The notes below the pieces were generated by a model. The model did no database searches, was not told where the DNA came from, and saw nothing but the letters and a program-made list of their open reading frames with translations. DNA of 64,000 bases. Source: Bolinopsis microptera. Lineage: Eukaryota > Ctenophora > Tentaculata > Lobata > Bolinopsidae. Below are positions 19,816 through 31,920 of this stretch, piece after piece. Made by a program: the position numbers and the translations under genes. Numbering within the stretch: the first letter of the stretch is position 1; each line of letters starts with the position of its first letter. The stretch covers positions 20,512,328 to 20,576,327 of the forward strand of contig NC_087076.1 in the NCBI RefSeq assembly GCF_026151205.1. Direction: 5' to 3'.

Positions 19816-22800
19816 CTATGTCCAACGTACGAACCTCTTTGGAGAGAGTGATTTGCGTTTTTTAGGTGTTGAGAGTCTTCCGATAATGTTTTCAACTTGA
19901 CCCATTCTCCTTATCTTTACTGATATCTGATAAGGCGTCAGACCTGAAATAACCAAATTCATTCAAATAAAGAGTCTGCGAAATCTTGCGAAATATGTAT
20001 ATTATATTATGATGATTATGTTTAAATTTGAAAGGATCTTTACATTTAGGGAAGTTCTTCCTGATTCGATAAAGATTTAACGTCTGAACGATAACACTAT
20101 TTTTTAAACGACTAAATAAAATGAATAAACTGTTCTAAGGACCTCTGTTTGAGTGTTCTGAAGGGACTTGCTGAGGAGAAACCTCTTTGTACTCGATACC
20201 AGGCCGTTTTCCTTTGCATACATTCCCATTCTTCTTCGGATAGTTCTTCTTGACCGTGAGAGGAAGTTCAGGAGAGTTTCCCTGTGGTGCATAACACGCA
20301 TACTTGTTGAACCTGGAAACCACTCCATTGGGTTGCTGCTGTGAGTTCATAAACTTATCAAAACTAGGATCATTGCTGGTCCTAATCTGCTCCATTAAAA
20401 TGCTGTACGCATCAGAGGACCGCATGGTTCTGACGTTTTCCCCGATGGGCTCGATGTTGGGGAGCGGTTCCACAAGGACAGGACGGTGACGTCTGAAGCG
20501 GCCAGGAGCCACCCAGGGCGGAAAGAGAGGAGCTCCCTCTGTCTGGGAGAAGGAGTCTGTGGGTTTCTTGTTGACGATCTGATATCCCTGGAAAGGGACG
20601 GACGGTTCAAAGGGGGAGTATAGGGAGTTGTTAGCCGGGTACTGAGTCTGACATGTCCTCTGCTCGATAGTGGGCGCTACCCGAGTGTTATCCTCGTTGC
20701 TGAGAGTGCGAGGGGATGGTCTGGATACCTTTCTAGCGCTCAAGAGTGGTTCTACCAGCACTGAACTGAGTGGGGAGTTTGTGTAGTCGAGGAAGGGACT
20801 GTAGGGCGGGAACATGTCCGTTTGGATGGCTATATCCACCACGTTGTCTTGTCTCTGCACGATGAAGACTAGGACGGGAGTTGAGACCTCTATAGCAGAA
20901 CAGTGTTTGCTGTGGTTAGGGAACTGGGTCTGGACCGTGCGTTGCTCCACAGGAATCCTCACAATCTCCTGACCTGACTCGTTACGCTCTACTATCGGGA
21001 AGGTGCTCTGCATTGACAGACGTCTACCATCCATCCAGGGAGACAGAGGGTTATTCTCAAAACAGTTCATTCTACTGGAGTCCTTCTGTTGATCTTCAAA
21101 AGGAGCAGAGGAGCTGGGAGGCTCCAGATACTGATCGTATATAGAATGCTGGGGACTCCACGAGTTTGACTGCTCGTCAATAGCCCAGGAGGAGCTCTGA
21201 AATTGTTCGAAACTCTCGTGCTGGCGTCTCCACTGGTTCCACTCAGGGTTTTCCTTGGGAGTGAGGTCGTCAGGTTTGGAACTGAAGAGGACGGTGGGAG
21301 GTTTAAATGTGTCCACAGACTCTGAACTGTCGTGGTAGTTCATCCTAACGTAACTTGGTTTCGGTTTAACAAGGTGTTCGTTCGAACTAAGAGGAGCCTT
21401 GATGAAGTCATTCAGCGAGGTGTTCGCAAACAAAGAATCATTCCGTGGAAAGGGTTCCATGTAGGTGGGTTCCTGTGTCGGGAATACAGTTTGTTCATCA
21501 GCTAGCATCTCATCAAACAACCTCTCTGCAACCGACATGTCTCCTTTTTGACGGGACGCGGAGGTGGGTCGTCTTTCATCTGACTTGTAACCTCCACTCC
21601 CTTTACCACTCTCCTTAAAATCTTCTGAGGTCTCGTCAACTACCCTTATCTTCTCATCGCTTCCTCGACGTGTTTCAGAGAAAGCATCTATGTACAAGGG
21701 AGCTGGTCTGTGCTCGAAGTCTGAGGTGGAAGTAGCAGGTAGGTCAGATTGGAAATGGTTGGCTGTGCTAGTCTTCACAATGTTCGGCTTGATGTTAAAC
21801 CGTTCCAGAGAATTCCGTATCCTTATGGGGCTAATACGACTAAAGTCAGAAGTAGGAGGGACATCCTGTGGGACACTGACACTCTGGCTCGGTTCAATGC
21901 TAGCCACGACCTTCTTCATTAGGGTCGCATTTTCAGATACGTTATTTTCAGATACGTTATCAAAACTTTTATCCGTGTTCACAAGCAAATCAGAATTATC
22001 AGCCTGCATTCCAGGACTTTTTATCAAAGTATCTGCAATATCGGGTTGTAGTGCTGACTCCGAAGAAAACACTCCATCCTTAGAAACTCCTTCATTTCCT
22101 CCTTGTTCTAATTCTTCCACTTTAACGGTGGGAAGTTCAAACTCCTCAGGGGGTTTTGTTTCTCCTACAACAGCAAGTCCTTGATTATATATCTCTTGGT
22201 CACTCATTGGAAACAGTGTGCGTAGGACAGACATTTTGGTAGCTTCTTCATCGGGGCTTTCAGCTTGGGGCTTGTTTTTATTGTTTTCTTCAGCTGATTT
22301 CAAGGATTTTTCAAAAGCTTTGCTTTCCTTGAACCTTTCCAACACGATATTGAACACATTAGCTTGAGGGTCTGGGATGTCCTTGATTGTGGAGGCAAAC
22401 AGTTTGTACATGGTCTCAGTATCATCAAGTGTCTGTATGTTTCCTGCCTCGATAAGTCTGTCTATCTGAGCAGTCAGGCCTCGGTTTTCCTCCGCCTCTT
22501 CATCTGACTCATCAGCCTTGTTCACAGTCGGTGTGATTTTAGACCAGGCTGATTTAGGAGGGGAGAAAGGTGTGTTCAACTTTGCTGCACTATCGAACTC
22601 TGATTCCTCCATGACGTCGAGAGAGGTTCTCCCTCGGGGATGAGATGCAGACATCCGGGCCCGACCTTGCATTCTCCTGCCGTATACGTACTTCAGCGTC
22701 TTCTTAGCGTTGGTTTGTTGTACCGAGGTTTTTGGTTTGATGTACAGGAGGGTTCCTTCTACGGGCTCCTCTTTTATCACGGAGATATCCTCAAAATCAA

Positions 22801-24828
22801 CAGGTTCCTCTTTCACTGCCACTAAAGGTTGCACCTCTATCTGCTTTAACTTTTTGACACGTTTTCTGAATATCTCCACCATCAGCATCTGATCAGGCTC
22901 TAAATGCTCTTGCTTTATTTTTAATGTTTCTGGCTGGACAATAGTTTCAGGTGCTGTGTCAGATGATTCCTTTAAAACGGGTTTATTGACTTTCGGCGAA
23001 TCGGTGGCAGGAATAATTGGAGACGAATTGGTTTCAGCATATGTTTCATCGACAGGCTCTGTTTTAATCGCAAATGGAATGCATGGCTTTTTATGTTTTT
23101 TCGTCTTTTGCTTCCTCGCCTCTTCCTCAATGTGGGATGTCGGATGAACGATGTCCTCGGTCGCTGTATCAGTATTTTCATCAGATCTACTGACTTTAAA
23201 TGGTATATTAAGCGATACAGAAGACAAATTGATTTCAGATGATGTCTCATCGACAGGCTCATGTTTTATGGAAAAAGGAATGCACGGCCTTTTATGTTTC
23301 TTCTTTTTCCGCTTTCTGGATTCTTCTTCGCTGATGGGCGATGGTTCCTCAGTATTTGGAATATTAGGTGTGATATTTTCACTACTTTGTGAAGGAGGAT
23401 GGATTGATGTGGATAGCTCAGCTGGACGCGTCAATGCACCCCTCTGTTGAAAGCAAGGAGCTGATGAGTATTGTTCAGAATCAGTGCTTAATATTGGTTC
23501 AGGGTGATTTCTGACACAGTCAGATTCGGAGCATTCTACAGGCTCTGATTTAATAAGAGCGTTGTGGTGATCACAATCCATCATTTCTCGTTTCACGGCC
23601 AGAAGGGGGTTTGGATTGACTGACATGTCCTCATAATCCATCGGCTCTGGTTTGATCGTCGGAGCCATATAAGGGTTTCTGTTGACTTGATCTTGATTAC
23701 TAAAAGTAGGATAATTAATCTCTTGCTCAAAGCACCGAGGATTGCTTGTTAAATCCTGAGATGTTGAGGTGGATTGCTGCGAAGAACACGAAGACGGAGG
23801 TCGAGAGTAAGAGTCGAGTCTGGCCACCCTTTGAGAAACTGAGTATGGTCGTGATATCCCGTGCGAGGTACCAGACTGAAACTGAGTCATGAATTCTTGG
23901 AGCTTCTCCTCCTGCAGGGTAGCATCGGGACTTGTACTTCTACACTTTTTTCTGGCGGCCCATCTGGCAGCTCGATTACTGTCGGGAGGATACCTTTTTC
24001 TCAGAAACTCCTGGATGTTGTGACTTATCCGGATCTTCGGCACAAGAACCACAAGACTTTGCATTTTCTTTCTCTTGCGTTGGTACATGGGACGATGTTC
24101 TCGCGTTGAACTGGTGCTCTGCTCTCTCATGTGGAACTCATCCATATCCTCACACTGCTCTTGTCTCAAACTTTCAAAATATCTCTTAGCTCGTGCCAGC
24201 AGGCCCGGATCCTTCATGTCTGTCTCCCCATAGTGCGGGTCAAAGTGGGGTGCATCAAACTCTCTAGTATCATTCCCCTCTGCAAAGAACGAGTACAGTC
24301 CATACTGATAGCTGGTTAGATCGACAGTCTTGTTCAAGTTCCTGGCTACTTTAGAAGGATTGAACCTGCCAACAGGTCGAGATGAGTTCTGAGTCTCAGG
24401 GAGAGTGGTTGAGGTAGCAGGGGGGTGAACACGTGAACATTGTTCAGGACTACAAGGTTCAGGCTTTATCACTACCGGAGGAGGAGCATCAACTATCTCT
24501 TCTTTAATGTTTACTCCTGAAAAGAGCAAAATTTCAGTTTCAAATTGAATATCTACAGATATCTGCAATCTCGTACTTAATTCAAAATGAGATAATTGGT
24601 TCGCACGGCCGTGACAACACACTCGACAATAGAATGACACACCATTTATTTTTCTCTCGCGATCAGACGGTATCCTCTAATACGAAATAAACTTCGGAAC
24701 AGGTTTTCCGACGACTTCAGTTCAACTGCAGTATATTATATGACTTCAGTTTAACTGCAGTATATTATCATGATTATAATATGACAGCGAAAGTTTCACT
24801 TACCAAAGTTTTCAGGGCATGTTTCCAT
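19816..24828 (-). CDS. Unrecognised protein of about 1,490 aa rich in SUMO-acceptor-like motifs
   Basis: Model: exon 1 24804-24828 (METCPENF), exon 2 20200-24516, exon 3 19816-19943. Exon 1 ends TTTG before GTAAGTG, and exon 2 opens after TTTTCAG in matching phase. The exon 2 frame is open for more than 4.3 kb. If not spliced at 20200 (CCTG before GTATCG) it stops at 20135. Exon 3 reads LTPYQISVKIRRMG and ends PKRFVRWT. Visible features: about ten psi-K-x-E motifs (IKEE, IKPEP, IKSEP, IKHEP, IKTEP, VKEEP), spread over the first 640 residues; a compact block near residues 55-120 with KTVDLTSYQYGLYSFFAEG; an 80-residue tandem repeat around KKHKRPCIPFSIKHEPVDE and KKHKKPCIPFAIKTEPVDE; and a C-terminal duplication with EQRT-x-QTQ, QTD/QTE and VLVEPL. 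Most of the rest looks disordered. A nuclear, SUMO-regulated scaffold is inferred. The family was not recognised. Confidence 0.75.
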
Positions 24829-24845
24829 CTTCTGAGTCAAATCTT

Positions 24846-24854
24846 TCACGCCAT
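24846..24854 (-). promoter_or_regulatory. Three-codon upstream ORF (Met-Ala-stop)
   Basis: ATGGCGTGA lies 17 bases upstream of the proposed start codon of the large gene, if the first exon extends this far. A minimal uORF of this kind can lower initiation at the main start. Seen in sequence; the effect is inferred. Confidence 0.35.
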
Positions 24855-25863
24855 ATTTCCCTTGCTGAAGTAGGCATGTCAGTGAATCAGCTAAGTATAT
24901 TATTATTAATTGAATGACATAATTTCCACCGATACGCTAACATTATTCTATACGATATTGTGATCTAATAGGCAAGGTTAACTTTAACCCTTTCCAAAGT
25001 CAAGCCAAATATACAGAATTATCCGTATGTAACCAAGGAGACTTAATCTAACAGGGCACATGCCCGCAGCTTCATATTTATAACTCTGCTTATAATTTAC
25101 ATTATAGTCAGTCACTCCAGTGAACAGTTTACTTGACTAAATGATAAAACAAGTGCATGACAGAGAAATCAGCAACCGGATTTTGCCATGAAGCAGAATT
25201 AATAATTGGAGTAGAATTCTAAGACGCGCAATGCGCGCGTCATTTTTTGATCAACAAAGTTCAAGCCGTGGCCTATCTAGCAAGGAAAAATGTTCTTAAA
25301 ACTAGCAATAGGAGAGAAAATGCGCTTGCACAAGTTAACTTAATAACATTTCTAGGGCCTTCTGGACAGAATACCACGTTGACCGATGACACATTATACC
25401 AATTATACAGAAGTCAGTAACATACACGAACAATCTGCTGAAAAAACCATTATAACAGTAAATGGGATAAATCACTTAAACAAAAGATCATTCAAAGCAG
25501 TCCCGCTGCTACGAGCTACGAAAATAAACAAAATAAATCTGAGACATCAATCGAAATAGATTCTACAAACACAACCTCAAAACGTCATTAAAAATCCATA
25601 AAAAACGAATAAAATTAAGTTAAAACAACAAACAAGGCCCTACTAAACAACAAACTCGAAAATCTAGAAAATTCTAAAGTGTTAACAGCAGAATGAACAG
25701 AGATAAGAATGTACTCGTTTGATTTGACACGTGACACTTCAACAGAGCAACACATAAACCCGCTAAAGTAGAGCCTGAAGGTAAAAAACACCTCTTATTG
25801 ATGGTTAAATTTGTCACGTGTGATCTTTACAAACCAAGATATTTTCCTATTTGCAAACATTTT
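24855..25863. other. Spacer between WASHC3 and the large gene
   Basis: No gene is supported. It contains a 26-bp duplicated GACTTCAGTT(C/T)AACTGCAGTATATTAT-type unit next to exon 1 of the large gene (near 24712-24766), a CGCGCAATGCGCGCG stretch at about 25226, and CACGTG-type sites near 25728 and 25816. Confidence 0.5.
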
Positions 25864-26355
25864 TCAATCGCTGTCATAGCTGCTACCATCAGAGTCTGAG
25901 TCCGTATCAGCAGCCACTTCGCCCGAGTTGGGTGGAGCAGGCTGGTCAGGATTATCTAGATATATCGGGTCTAAACCTTCCATTCTCATTTTGGAATGCA
26001 GAGCCGCGGGAGGTATTCCCATGTGCACCATCTTGAAATATTTTGCATACCGTGGATCTTTGCTGACTGGTGTGTATTCTGAAATGGGAGAGATACTGAA
26101 GGTCACTAACTTAAATAAGCGGGAAAATTAAGCAAGTCAGTGATAAAAGGACGTCAAATCCTTTTGATATTTTCCCAGTACAACATAAAGTGCTACGCAC
26201 ATATCTACCATACACGATATAGGGTTAGGGTTATATATACATGGTCCAGTTAGGAACTTCTCAGTCAGATAGCACCAATACTCAATTAGTTACATAGTTA
26301 GTTAAATAGTTACAAGAAACAAGTAGAGCTGAATAAAGTATACCTGGAGCTGGTT

Positions 26356-26402
<47 letters not shown>

Positions 26403-26898
26403 GGCTGCTCATTCTCTTCCTCTATCTTATCAGCAGGTACAACAGGAGCTGACTGTACCGTCTGTTCAACTGGGACTGCTGTGTTGTTATCCTTGCTAAC
26501 AGCTTCCTCTAGCTTGACCCCCTCAAGTTCAGGAATGGAGGCTAGTTTAGCCTCTAATAACAGGAGGGTTGTTTGGATTTGTTGGGTACGGCGGTCTACC
26601 TCTGCTAGTTTACTCTCAGCTTGACACGCGAATCTGTTCAAATGTCCTGTCATCTGGGGGAGTCTCTAGGTTAATATTTAGTGAATTTAGTGAATTTATG
26701 TTTATATTCAGCACAGAATGAAATGGAAAACTTTAGCAATACGACGTATCTATAATACACTGTTTAAAACATGAAACTACAATATCCAACCTGTATAATG
26801 AAATGGTTGATATAAGCAAGTGTTCGTTTGTGCTGTAAAGGTTCTAGAAGCTTCAAGTCCAGACTCTGCCCCACAAGTGGGACTCCATCTGCGTCCAT
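25864..26898 (-). CDS. WASHC3: WASH complex subunit 3 (CCDC53)
   Basis: Three exons, 26791-26898, 26344-26653 and 25864-26078, join in phase to 210 residues, close to the human length. All junctions are GT-AG. The start MDADGVPLVG matches the conserved N-terminus of CCDC53. HLNRF followed by KLAEVDRRTQQIQTTLLLLE is the coiled coil. The conserved C-terminal block is SKDPRYAKYFKMVHMGIPP with EGLDP, and the tail is acidic and Ser/Asp-rich. The protein is a small coiled-coil subunit of the five-part WASH complex, which activates Arp2/3 actin assembly on endosomes for cargo sorting. Oddity: a pure GCT run encodes about 15 alanines between the coiled coil and the C-terminal block. Two CACGTG boxes lie immediately upstream of the start. 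It is on the same strand as ATP5PB, about 430 bp downstream of that gene's stop. Confidence 0.95.
26357..26401 (-). repeat. GCT triplet run encoding polyalanine in WASHC3
   Basis: About 15 uninterrupted GCT codons (read as AGC/GCA on the plus strand) in exon 2 of WASHC3. A pure triplet run of this length is likely to vary in length between individuals. Confidence 0.95.
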
Positions 26899-26907
26899 TA
26901 CCTTGGC

Positions 26908-26927
26908 CACGTGTTCTGGACCACGTG
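26908..26927 (-). promoter_or_regulatory. Paired CACGTG E-boxes before WASHC3 start
   Basis: CACGTG occurs at 26908-26913 and 26922-26927, 14 bp apart, within 30 bp of the WASHC3 ATG, as part of a short direct repeat (CCACGTGTT). They may be bHLH-zip binding sites in the promoter or 5' leader. Use is inferred. Confidence 0.45.
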
Positions 26928-27325
26928 TTTTGAGGAAACTTCACATTCTACCTAGTACCTATAAGTACCGCTCAAGTTATAGTTTTATCCTTATAAAAGC
27001 CTGATTGTCATGTGATCCGAGCATTACAAGTTTCACGTCAAGTTTCAATTTAGAATTAATGTACTAAATCAAACTCAAAATATGTTCCTTTTCTTATACT
27101 TTGGTGTCTAATTTAATGAATATGCAAACAGTAGCGATATTGACAGTTAGCAGTTGATACTGGGTGATACAGTGAAAATAACAAGTTTTATGAACTCCTC
27201 ATAATTTTAAACAAGACAACAAAACTATCGATAAACCAAGGACTTCGACTAATCACAGTTTTCATAAATTAATATATCATACAAAGTTGGGTGGGATTGT
27301 CCGCTTAAAAACGCTAACGAGAGCA

Positions 27326-30300
27326 TCACTGAGAAGGAGCGAGAAGGGACAGACTAGCGATACACTGGTTGATATTCGCCTCCTCCTGTTCAGCGGAGAT
27401 ACTAGCGATAACCTCCTTCTCCAGCCAAGCCACGATGTGGTTCCTGATGAAGGCCTTCTTGGTGTTCTCTAACTCAACCTGGTAGTCCAAACGCTTCTTT
27501 ACTTCAGTGTGGACGGTCTTTATTCGGCGTCTGTATTCCGCTTCGATCTCTATTTGGACCAGTTCACGTTTGATGTCGAAGATGTCGCCGGCCAGCTGGA
27601 GACTTTCGATAGCAGCCTTTTCTTCGGCAATGGCTTCTTCGTAGGCAGCAATCTGAACCTGTTTACCTGACAAGTTTATCACGTTAGAACTTTAACAGAA
27701 AACACTGCAGATATTCATGGAACTCCGGGTAACAATGTGACTGGCAATAAAATTAGATTAATATAATACAATTATATAATTAATATTTGCAATTTCAAAT
27801 AGATAATGGATTATTGAAGGTGTGCACTGCAAATATCTCTTCTCCACCCCCGATCCCGACCAACTGATTTATCTCGAATGTTTTAACAAAAGATCTTTTC
27901 TTCCTAAAAACATTCCCAGAAAGTTTATTGTCATTATCAGATGACAAGTCGATAATGTAGCGACTTAAAATTTGAGAAAATAGCAGTTTAGATAATTACA
28001 TATTTTGCAGGCATTTTAGCTTTTAAATAAACACTTGTGTTGGCCGTTGGGATCTAATGTTACAAAGTTAAAACACTGAATACAATTGCATCATTATGTT
28101 CAATTATGCTCATGAAGTTATTTATTGTGTAATGTAACATAATGTAAGTTACGATGTTGAACAATCTAACCTGAGAATACCTAATCTCTAAAGGCTTACA
28201 ATTTGGCAATTTGTTCAGCTTGATTGCGGTGTTTTTTGTCTCCGCATTTTCGCACATAAAACAATTTAAGCAGGTGTGGAATAGTGCGTTGCCTCTGATC
28301 AATATCCGGTACAATACATCGTGTCGGCATAATTAACATTATTTTTCATGAAAATATAGTGTTTTATCATAACTGTAATATGGAAAACCAATATTGATCC
28401 TTAGTAGTGATTACTCAAGGCGCCCGAGTGAAAAAGTCGCTTCGGGTTATATATAATATAAATAGGTTATATACGTCTTACACATAACAATCATATTGTA
28501 TTGATTTGAACTTGTTAACTTCAACAACCTTTTCTTGTCACCAGACCGGTTTAAAAGTAAAGAATATAGGAAATATAGAAGAAAATGTCCCGGAAATGAA
28601 GGAGCTGATCAAAATGGACTCGACGAACGTTATTTTATCTAAAATATCAACGTGTTACTTAAAACCACAATTAACATGTTGTTTTACATCTCTATATTAT
28701 ATTGTGTAGAATAGATTTTTAACTACATTAAGGCCAATAAATTTGGTTCACAATAAATTTGGTTACTAAAATGTTGGTTACTATCATTTTAGTCACATTT
28801 TTCGACTTATCGAGACCATTTTCCATTCCATTTAAATCAAATAAATTAGATTTTTCCATTGTTTAGCTAGTTTTTTCTCGATTTCGCACATAAAGTCATA
28901 CTTTAAAGTTTAACGTCAGGCATTTTGATTAAATGATTTGTTGCAATTTGCCAGGAAAAGGAAGTAAGAGAATGTGAAAGCATAAAAGCAGTGGATTACA
29001 CGTGTAATAGTCAAAGTAGTTCAGCAGTAAGAACAGTGATATCATTATATTAATTATAAACAATGTAAGCTCAATAATATTCATGTCATATATGCTCTAC
29101 TGAAATTTTGGTCTGCGTTTAAATTAGTCGCCGAAAAATTTAGTCTCAATAAATTTGGTTTACAACAATTTTAGTCAAAATGTTGACTAAATTTATGGTA
29201 GACTAAATTTGTCGTTCTTAAGGTATTAACCTTTTAGTTAGCTAAGCTGATAAGGAGTTAAATGGTATACTTTTAACGTACACAGGAATACAAAATTGTT
29301 GAACTATTTGTGATTGAAAACCACTCAATAAAATCACACAAGAGCTTTGGCTCGGACAAATACCTTTTCAGGGATATCTCGCAGATCTTGATATTATGCT
29401 ACAATTACCATACTCCCACCCACTTAAACTAGACACTTCTCCTTACCTTCACTCATTGTAGTCTCTATGCTTGCAGTGTATTTGTCGAGTCCATCAATCA
29501 CCATAGGTCCTATCTTCTTGCCTAAACCGTAGGTGCACGTAAACAGAATTGCTCCAGCCAAGACCTGAGTATATGTTTTAAAGTTAGCATTTGAACGTAA
29601 ATTCAAATAAATTCGACATTATAATTTGCATTCAATGAAAAGGTTTAGACCAACCACGTGCTTTAAATCTACAAGGTTTTTCCTCTATACCAAGTTAACT
29701 AAAGTCGTGTTTAACCAAATTTAAACGAATTAAACGAAGCTTAGTTACACACATCCATGCAAGATTTTACAAGCTATTTCTATGTTACTTACGTCGGCAT
29801 CAAGAACAATCATTTCCTTGCTGACAGCTGTAGCGAGGAGGGAGCCTCCAAGTACTGCTGCTCCAGTTTGTCCAGTTGAGAGGGGATTCTTACTTGCTTT
29901 TACCTCAGCAACATCTGAAACAAAAATAAATGTCAAATATCAGAACATTAAACCGTGAAATACATCTCGTGGTATATGTAATAAAGCGATCACAAAACTA
30001 ACCATGTTTATTGTTTAAGGTACCAAGATATCCAAAGTATAATATTCAACTGCTAGATCAATAATTGTTGATCTAGCAGTATCAATTTATCAAATAAAAT
30101 GAAGCAAAAAATGGAAATACATGGCGTATGACTGTTTAAAGGTTTGCAATAATTAAGGCCACAGGGGGGGGTCCGAGGTCAATTTTGAGATTTTGAGATA
30201 TGTTGTAGAGCTCGATCTAAATTTTCAAATGCTTTTGTCCTTACCGAAAACAAAGTTTCCTATTTGAAGATATCGCGCGTTGAATTTTGAGGTTTACCTG

Positions 30301-31133
30301 TAATTCTATTGTAAATGAAAACTTTAAATGCAATTGTGTTCAAAATCTATCTTCTTTTTTAGTTTATGACTTAGAACCTTGTAACTTGGCAACAATGTTC
30401 TTAAAGGTATTTTGAGTTTTTGTTATGTAACGATTTATGATATCTTGCTCCAAAGCTGAGATATGAGGTTAACCATGAGTGAGAATTACAAAATTTACAA
30501 AATTTAAAATGGTTAACCTCATAAAAAGAGTTAGGAGCAAAATTACAACAATCGTTACATAACAAACTTTTAAATTTATGTCAGGAACATAAGTTCCAAA
30601 TTTGAGGTGAAATGGATAAAAGCTCTAGAAGAAGATAGGTTTTTGAGGTGGTAAATAAATTGTTCAGGAGAGTCAAAAGACCATGATTCTGAGAAAATAT
30701 GTTAACCTCAATTTTCCAACAAATAAAGGACATATAATAGTTCTGTTCACATTGGATGGCCAATTGATACCCATTGATAAGTTTAACTTGTGATGAGAGC
30801 AACAAAATGTTAAGAACTGGTTATTTGTGAGGTTAACTGATTAAAAAGGCAATAGTTAACCTCTATTTTACGACAAACTAGTCGCTCTGGGGGGCTAAGG
30901 GTGGTGTGCAAGCGTCAGATAGTACGTGGTCTGCCAACTGGCAAAAAACTTTTTTTCGACCTCGGACCCCCCCCTGTGGCCTTAATACCGATGTGTTAGT
31001 AGAACTAAAGTCTGAGTTAAAAGTTAAAGGGTTAAAAAGTTCAAAAACACATACCTGAAGAAAATCTGTTGGTGATAGAGACCAGAGGGAGCTTGGAGCT
31101 CTGACGAGCAAGCAGGCAAGTTCTACTGAGCAT
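27326..31133 (-). CDS. ATP5PB: ATP synthase F0 subunit b, mitochondrial
   Basis: Four exons, 31055-31133, 29793-29914, 29447-29564 and 27326-27666, join in phase to 219 residues with GT-AG junctions. Exon 1 (MLSRTCLLARQSSKLPLVSI) is a basic, serine-rich mitochondrial presequence. Exon 2 gives a hydrophobic segment (AAVLGGSLLATAVSKEMIVL) and exon 3 another (VLAGAILFTCTYGLGKKIG), the paired inner-membrane helices of subunit b. Exon 4 gives the long amphipathic stalk with the family signature EAEYRRR...VKKRLDYQVE and ends WLEKEV...QCIASLSLL. The protein forms the peripheral stalk that holds F1 still while the c-ring turns. Length and motifs match the animal family. Intron 1 (1.1 kb) contains an 825-bp TTAA-flanked transposon; the coding sequence is intact. 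Confidence 0.95.
28727..29226. repeat. Weak TTAAG-bounded repeat in ATP5PB intron 3
   Basis: The left end TTAAGGCCAATAAATTTGG and the right end, read inverted, TTAAGAACGACAAATTTAG agree at most positions. Between them AAATTTGGT and ATTTTAGTC recur in both orientations. This looks like an old TTAA-type MITE, too diverged to be certain. Confidence 0.35.
30153..30985. mobile_element. 825-bp TTAA-flanked MITE in ATP5PB intron 1
   Basis: Perfect inverted repeats start GGCCACAGGGGGGGGTCCG inside flanking TTAA (30153-30156 and 30982-30985). With the flanks the complementary stretch is 29 bp. TTAA targets are used by piggyBac and Kolobok elements. The interior has no transposase and repeats GGTTAACCTC in both orientations. 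It is non-autonomous and has inserted into an intron of a core metabolic gene without touching exons. Confidence 0.75.
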
Positions 31134-31920
31134 CCTAAAAAGCACAAGTTGCATAAAGTGATGTTTAAGTAATACACATTACAAGAGCTGCACCTGTCGT
31201 AAGGTATGCTCAACAGAATACAGTGGCACAATAGATGGATCAATATCATGTCTTATGCTGATGTCAGCTTCATCTACAATATCAAAAATAGATCAGAGGA
31301 CCTACTTTCTTACTACAATAGAGCACATATAATCACACATGCCGTTTTATAATAACCCTCTTGACAAGATGAAGTCTTGTCAAGAGACACAGAAAGCTAT
31401 TCACGTGCAAATATTATTGGAGCAACGCATTTTGATCTGTTCTGTTGTTATTGCATTGAGTGATTTGTGGTATATTTTAATCGGCTTTATCTTATTACAA
31501 ATTTATTAGCCTCCAGTCTCAACCCTGTAACTATAGGCTTTCTAGTCACTTATAAGAATTGAACAACCCTTGGACTGGAGTCTGTGTCTATTAGTACAAA
31601 ATCTGTTACTACAAAATCAAAGGTTGAAGAAGACTGTTACAGATTCTTTGCCAAAATGACAAAGAATAAAATTGATGGCTAGCTACACACCAACAATAAG
31701 CCTGATGACTGAAAGTGAGTATTGAGGAATCTTGGAGTTAGATTCTCAGCCGATTTATTCAATTTTAGTTTTTAAAGGTGACTGATATAACTCAGGAACT
31801 AAATATTCATCGCAAAGACATGTGATGAACACTATTCTCGTCACATTCCTTACATTCTGAACTTCCGTAATTTCTGTGGCAACCAGATTGCTATTGCGCA
31901 GGGAATGTACAGCAAATAAT
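31134..31920. other. Upstream region of ATP5PB
   Basis: It should hold the ATP5PB promoter, but I can point to no clear TATA box or other element. No other gene is seen. Confidence 0.4.

Noticed and set aside
21690..22184. 164-codon plus-strand frame
   Set aside because: Antisense shadow of the long minus-strand exon; no domain.
25864..31133. Operon of ATP5PB, WASHC3 and the large gene
   Set aside because: They are on the same strand and fairly close, but there are no shared leader acceptors before the starts and spacing of 0.4-1 kb is compatible with separate promoters.
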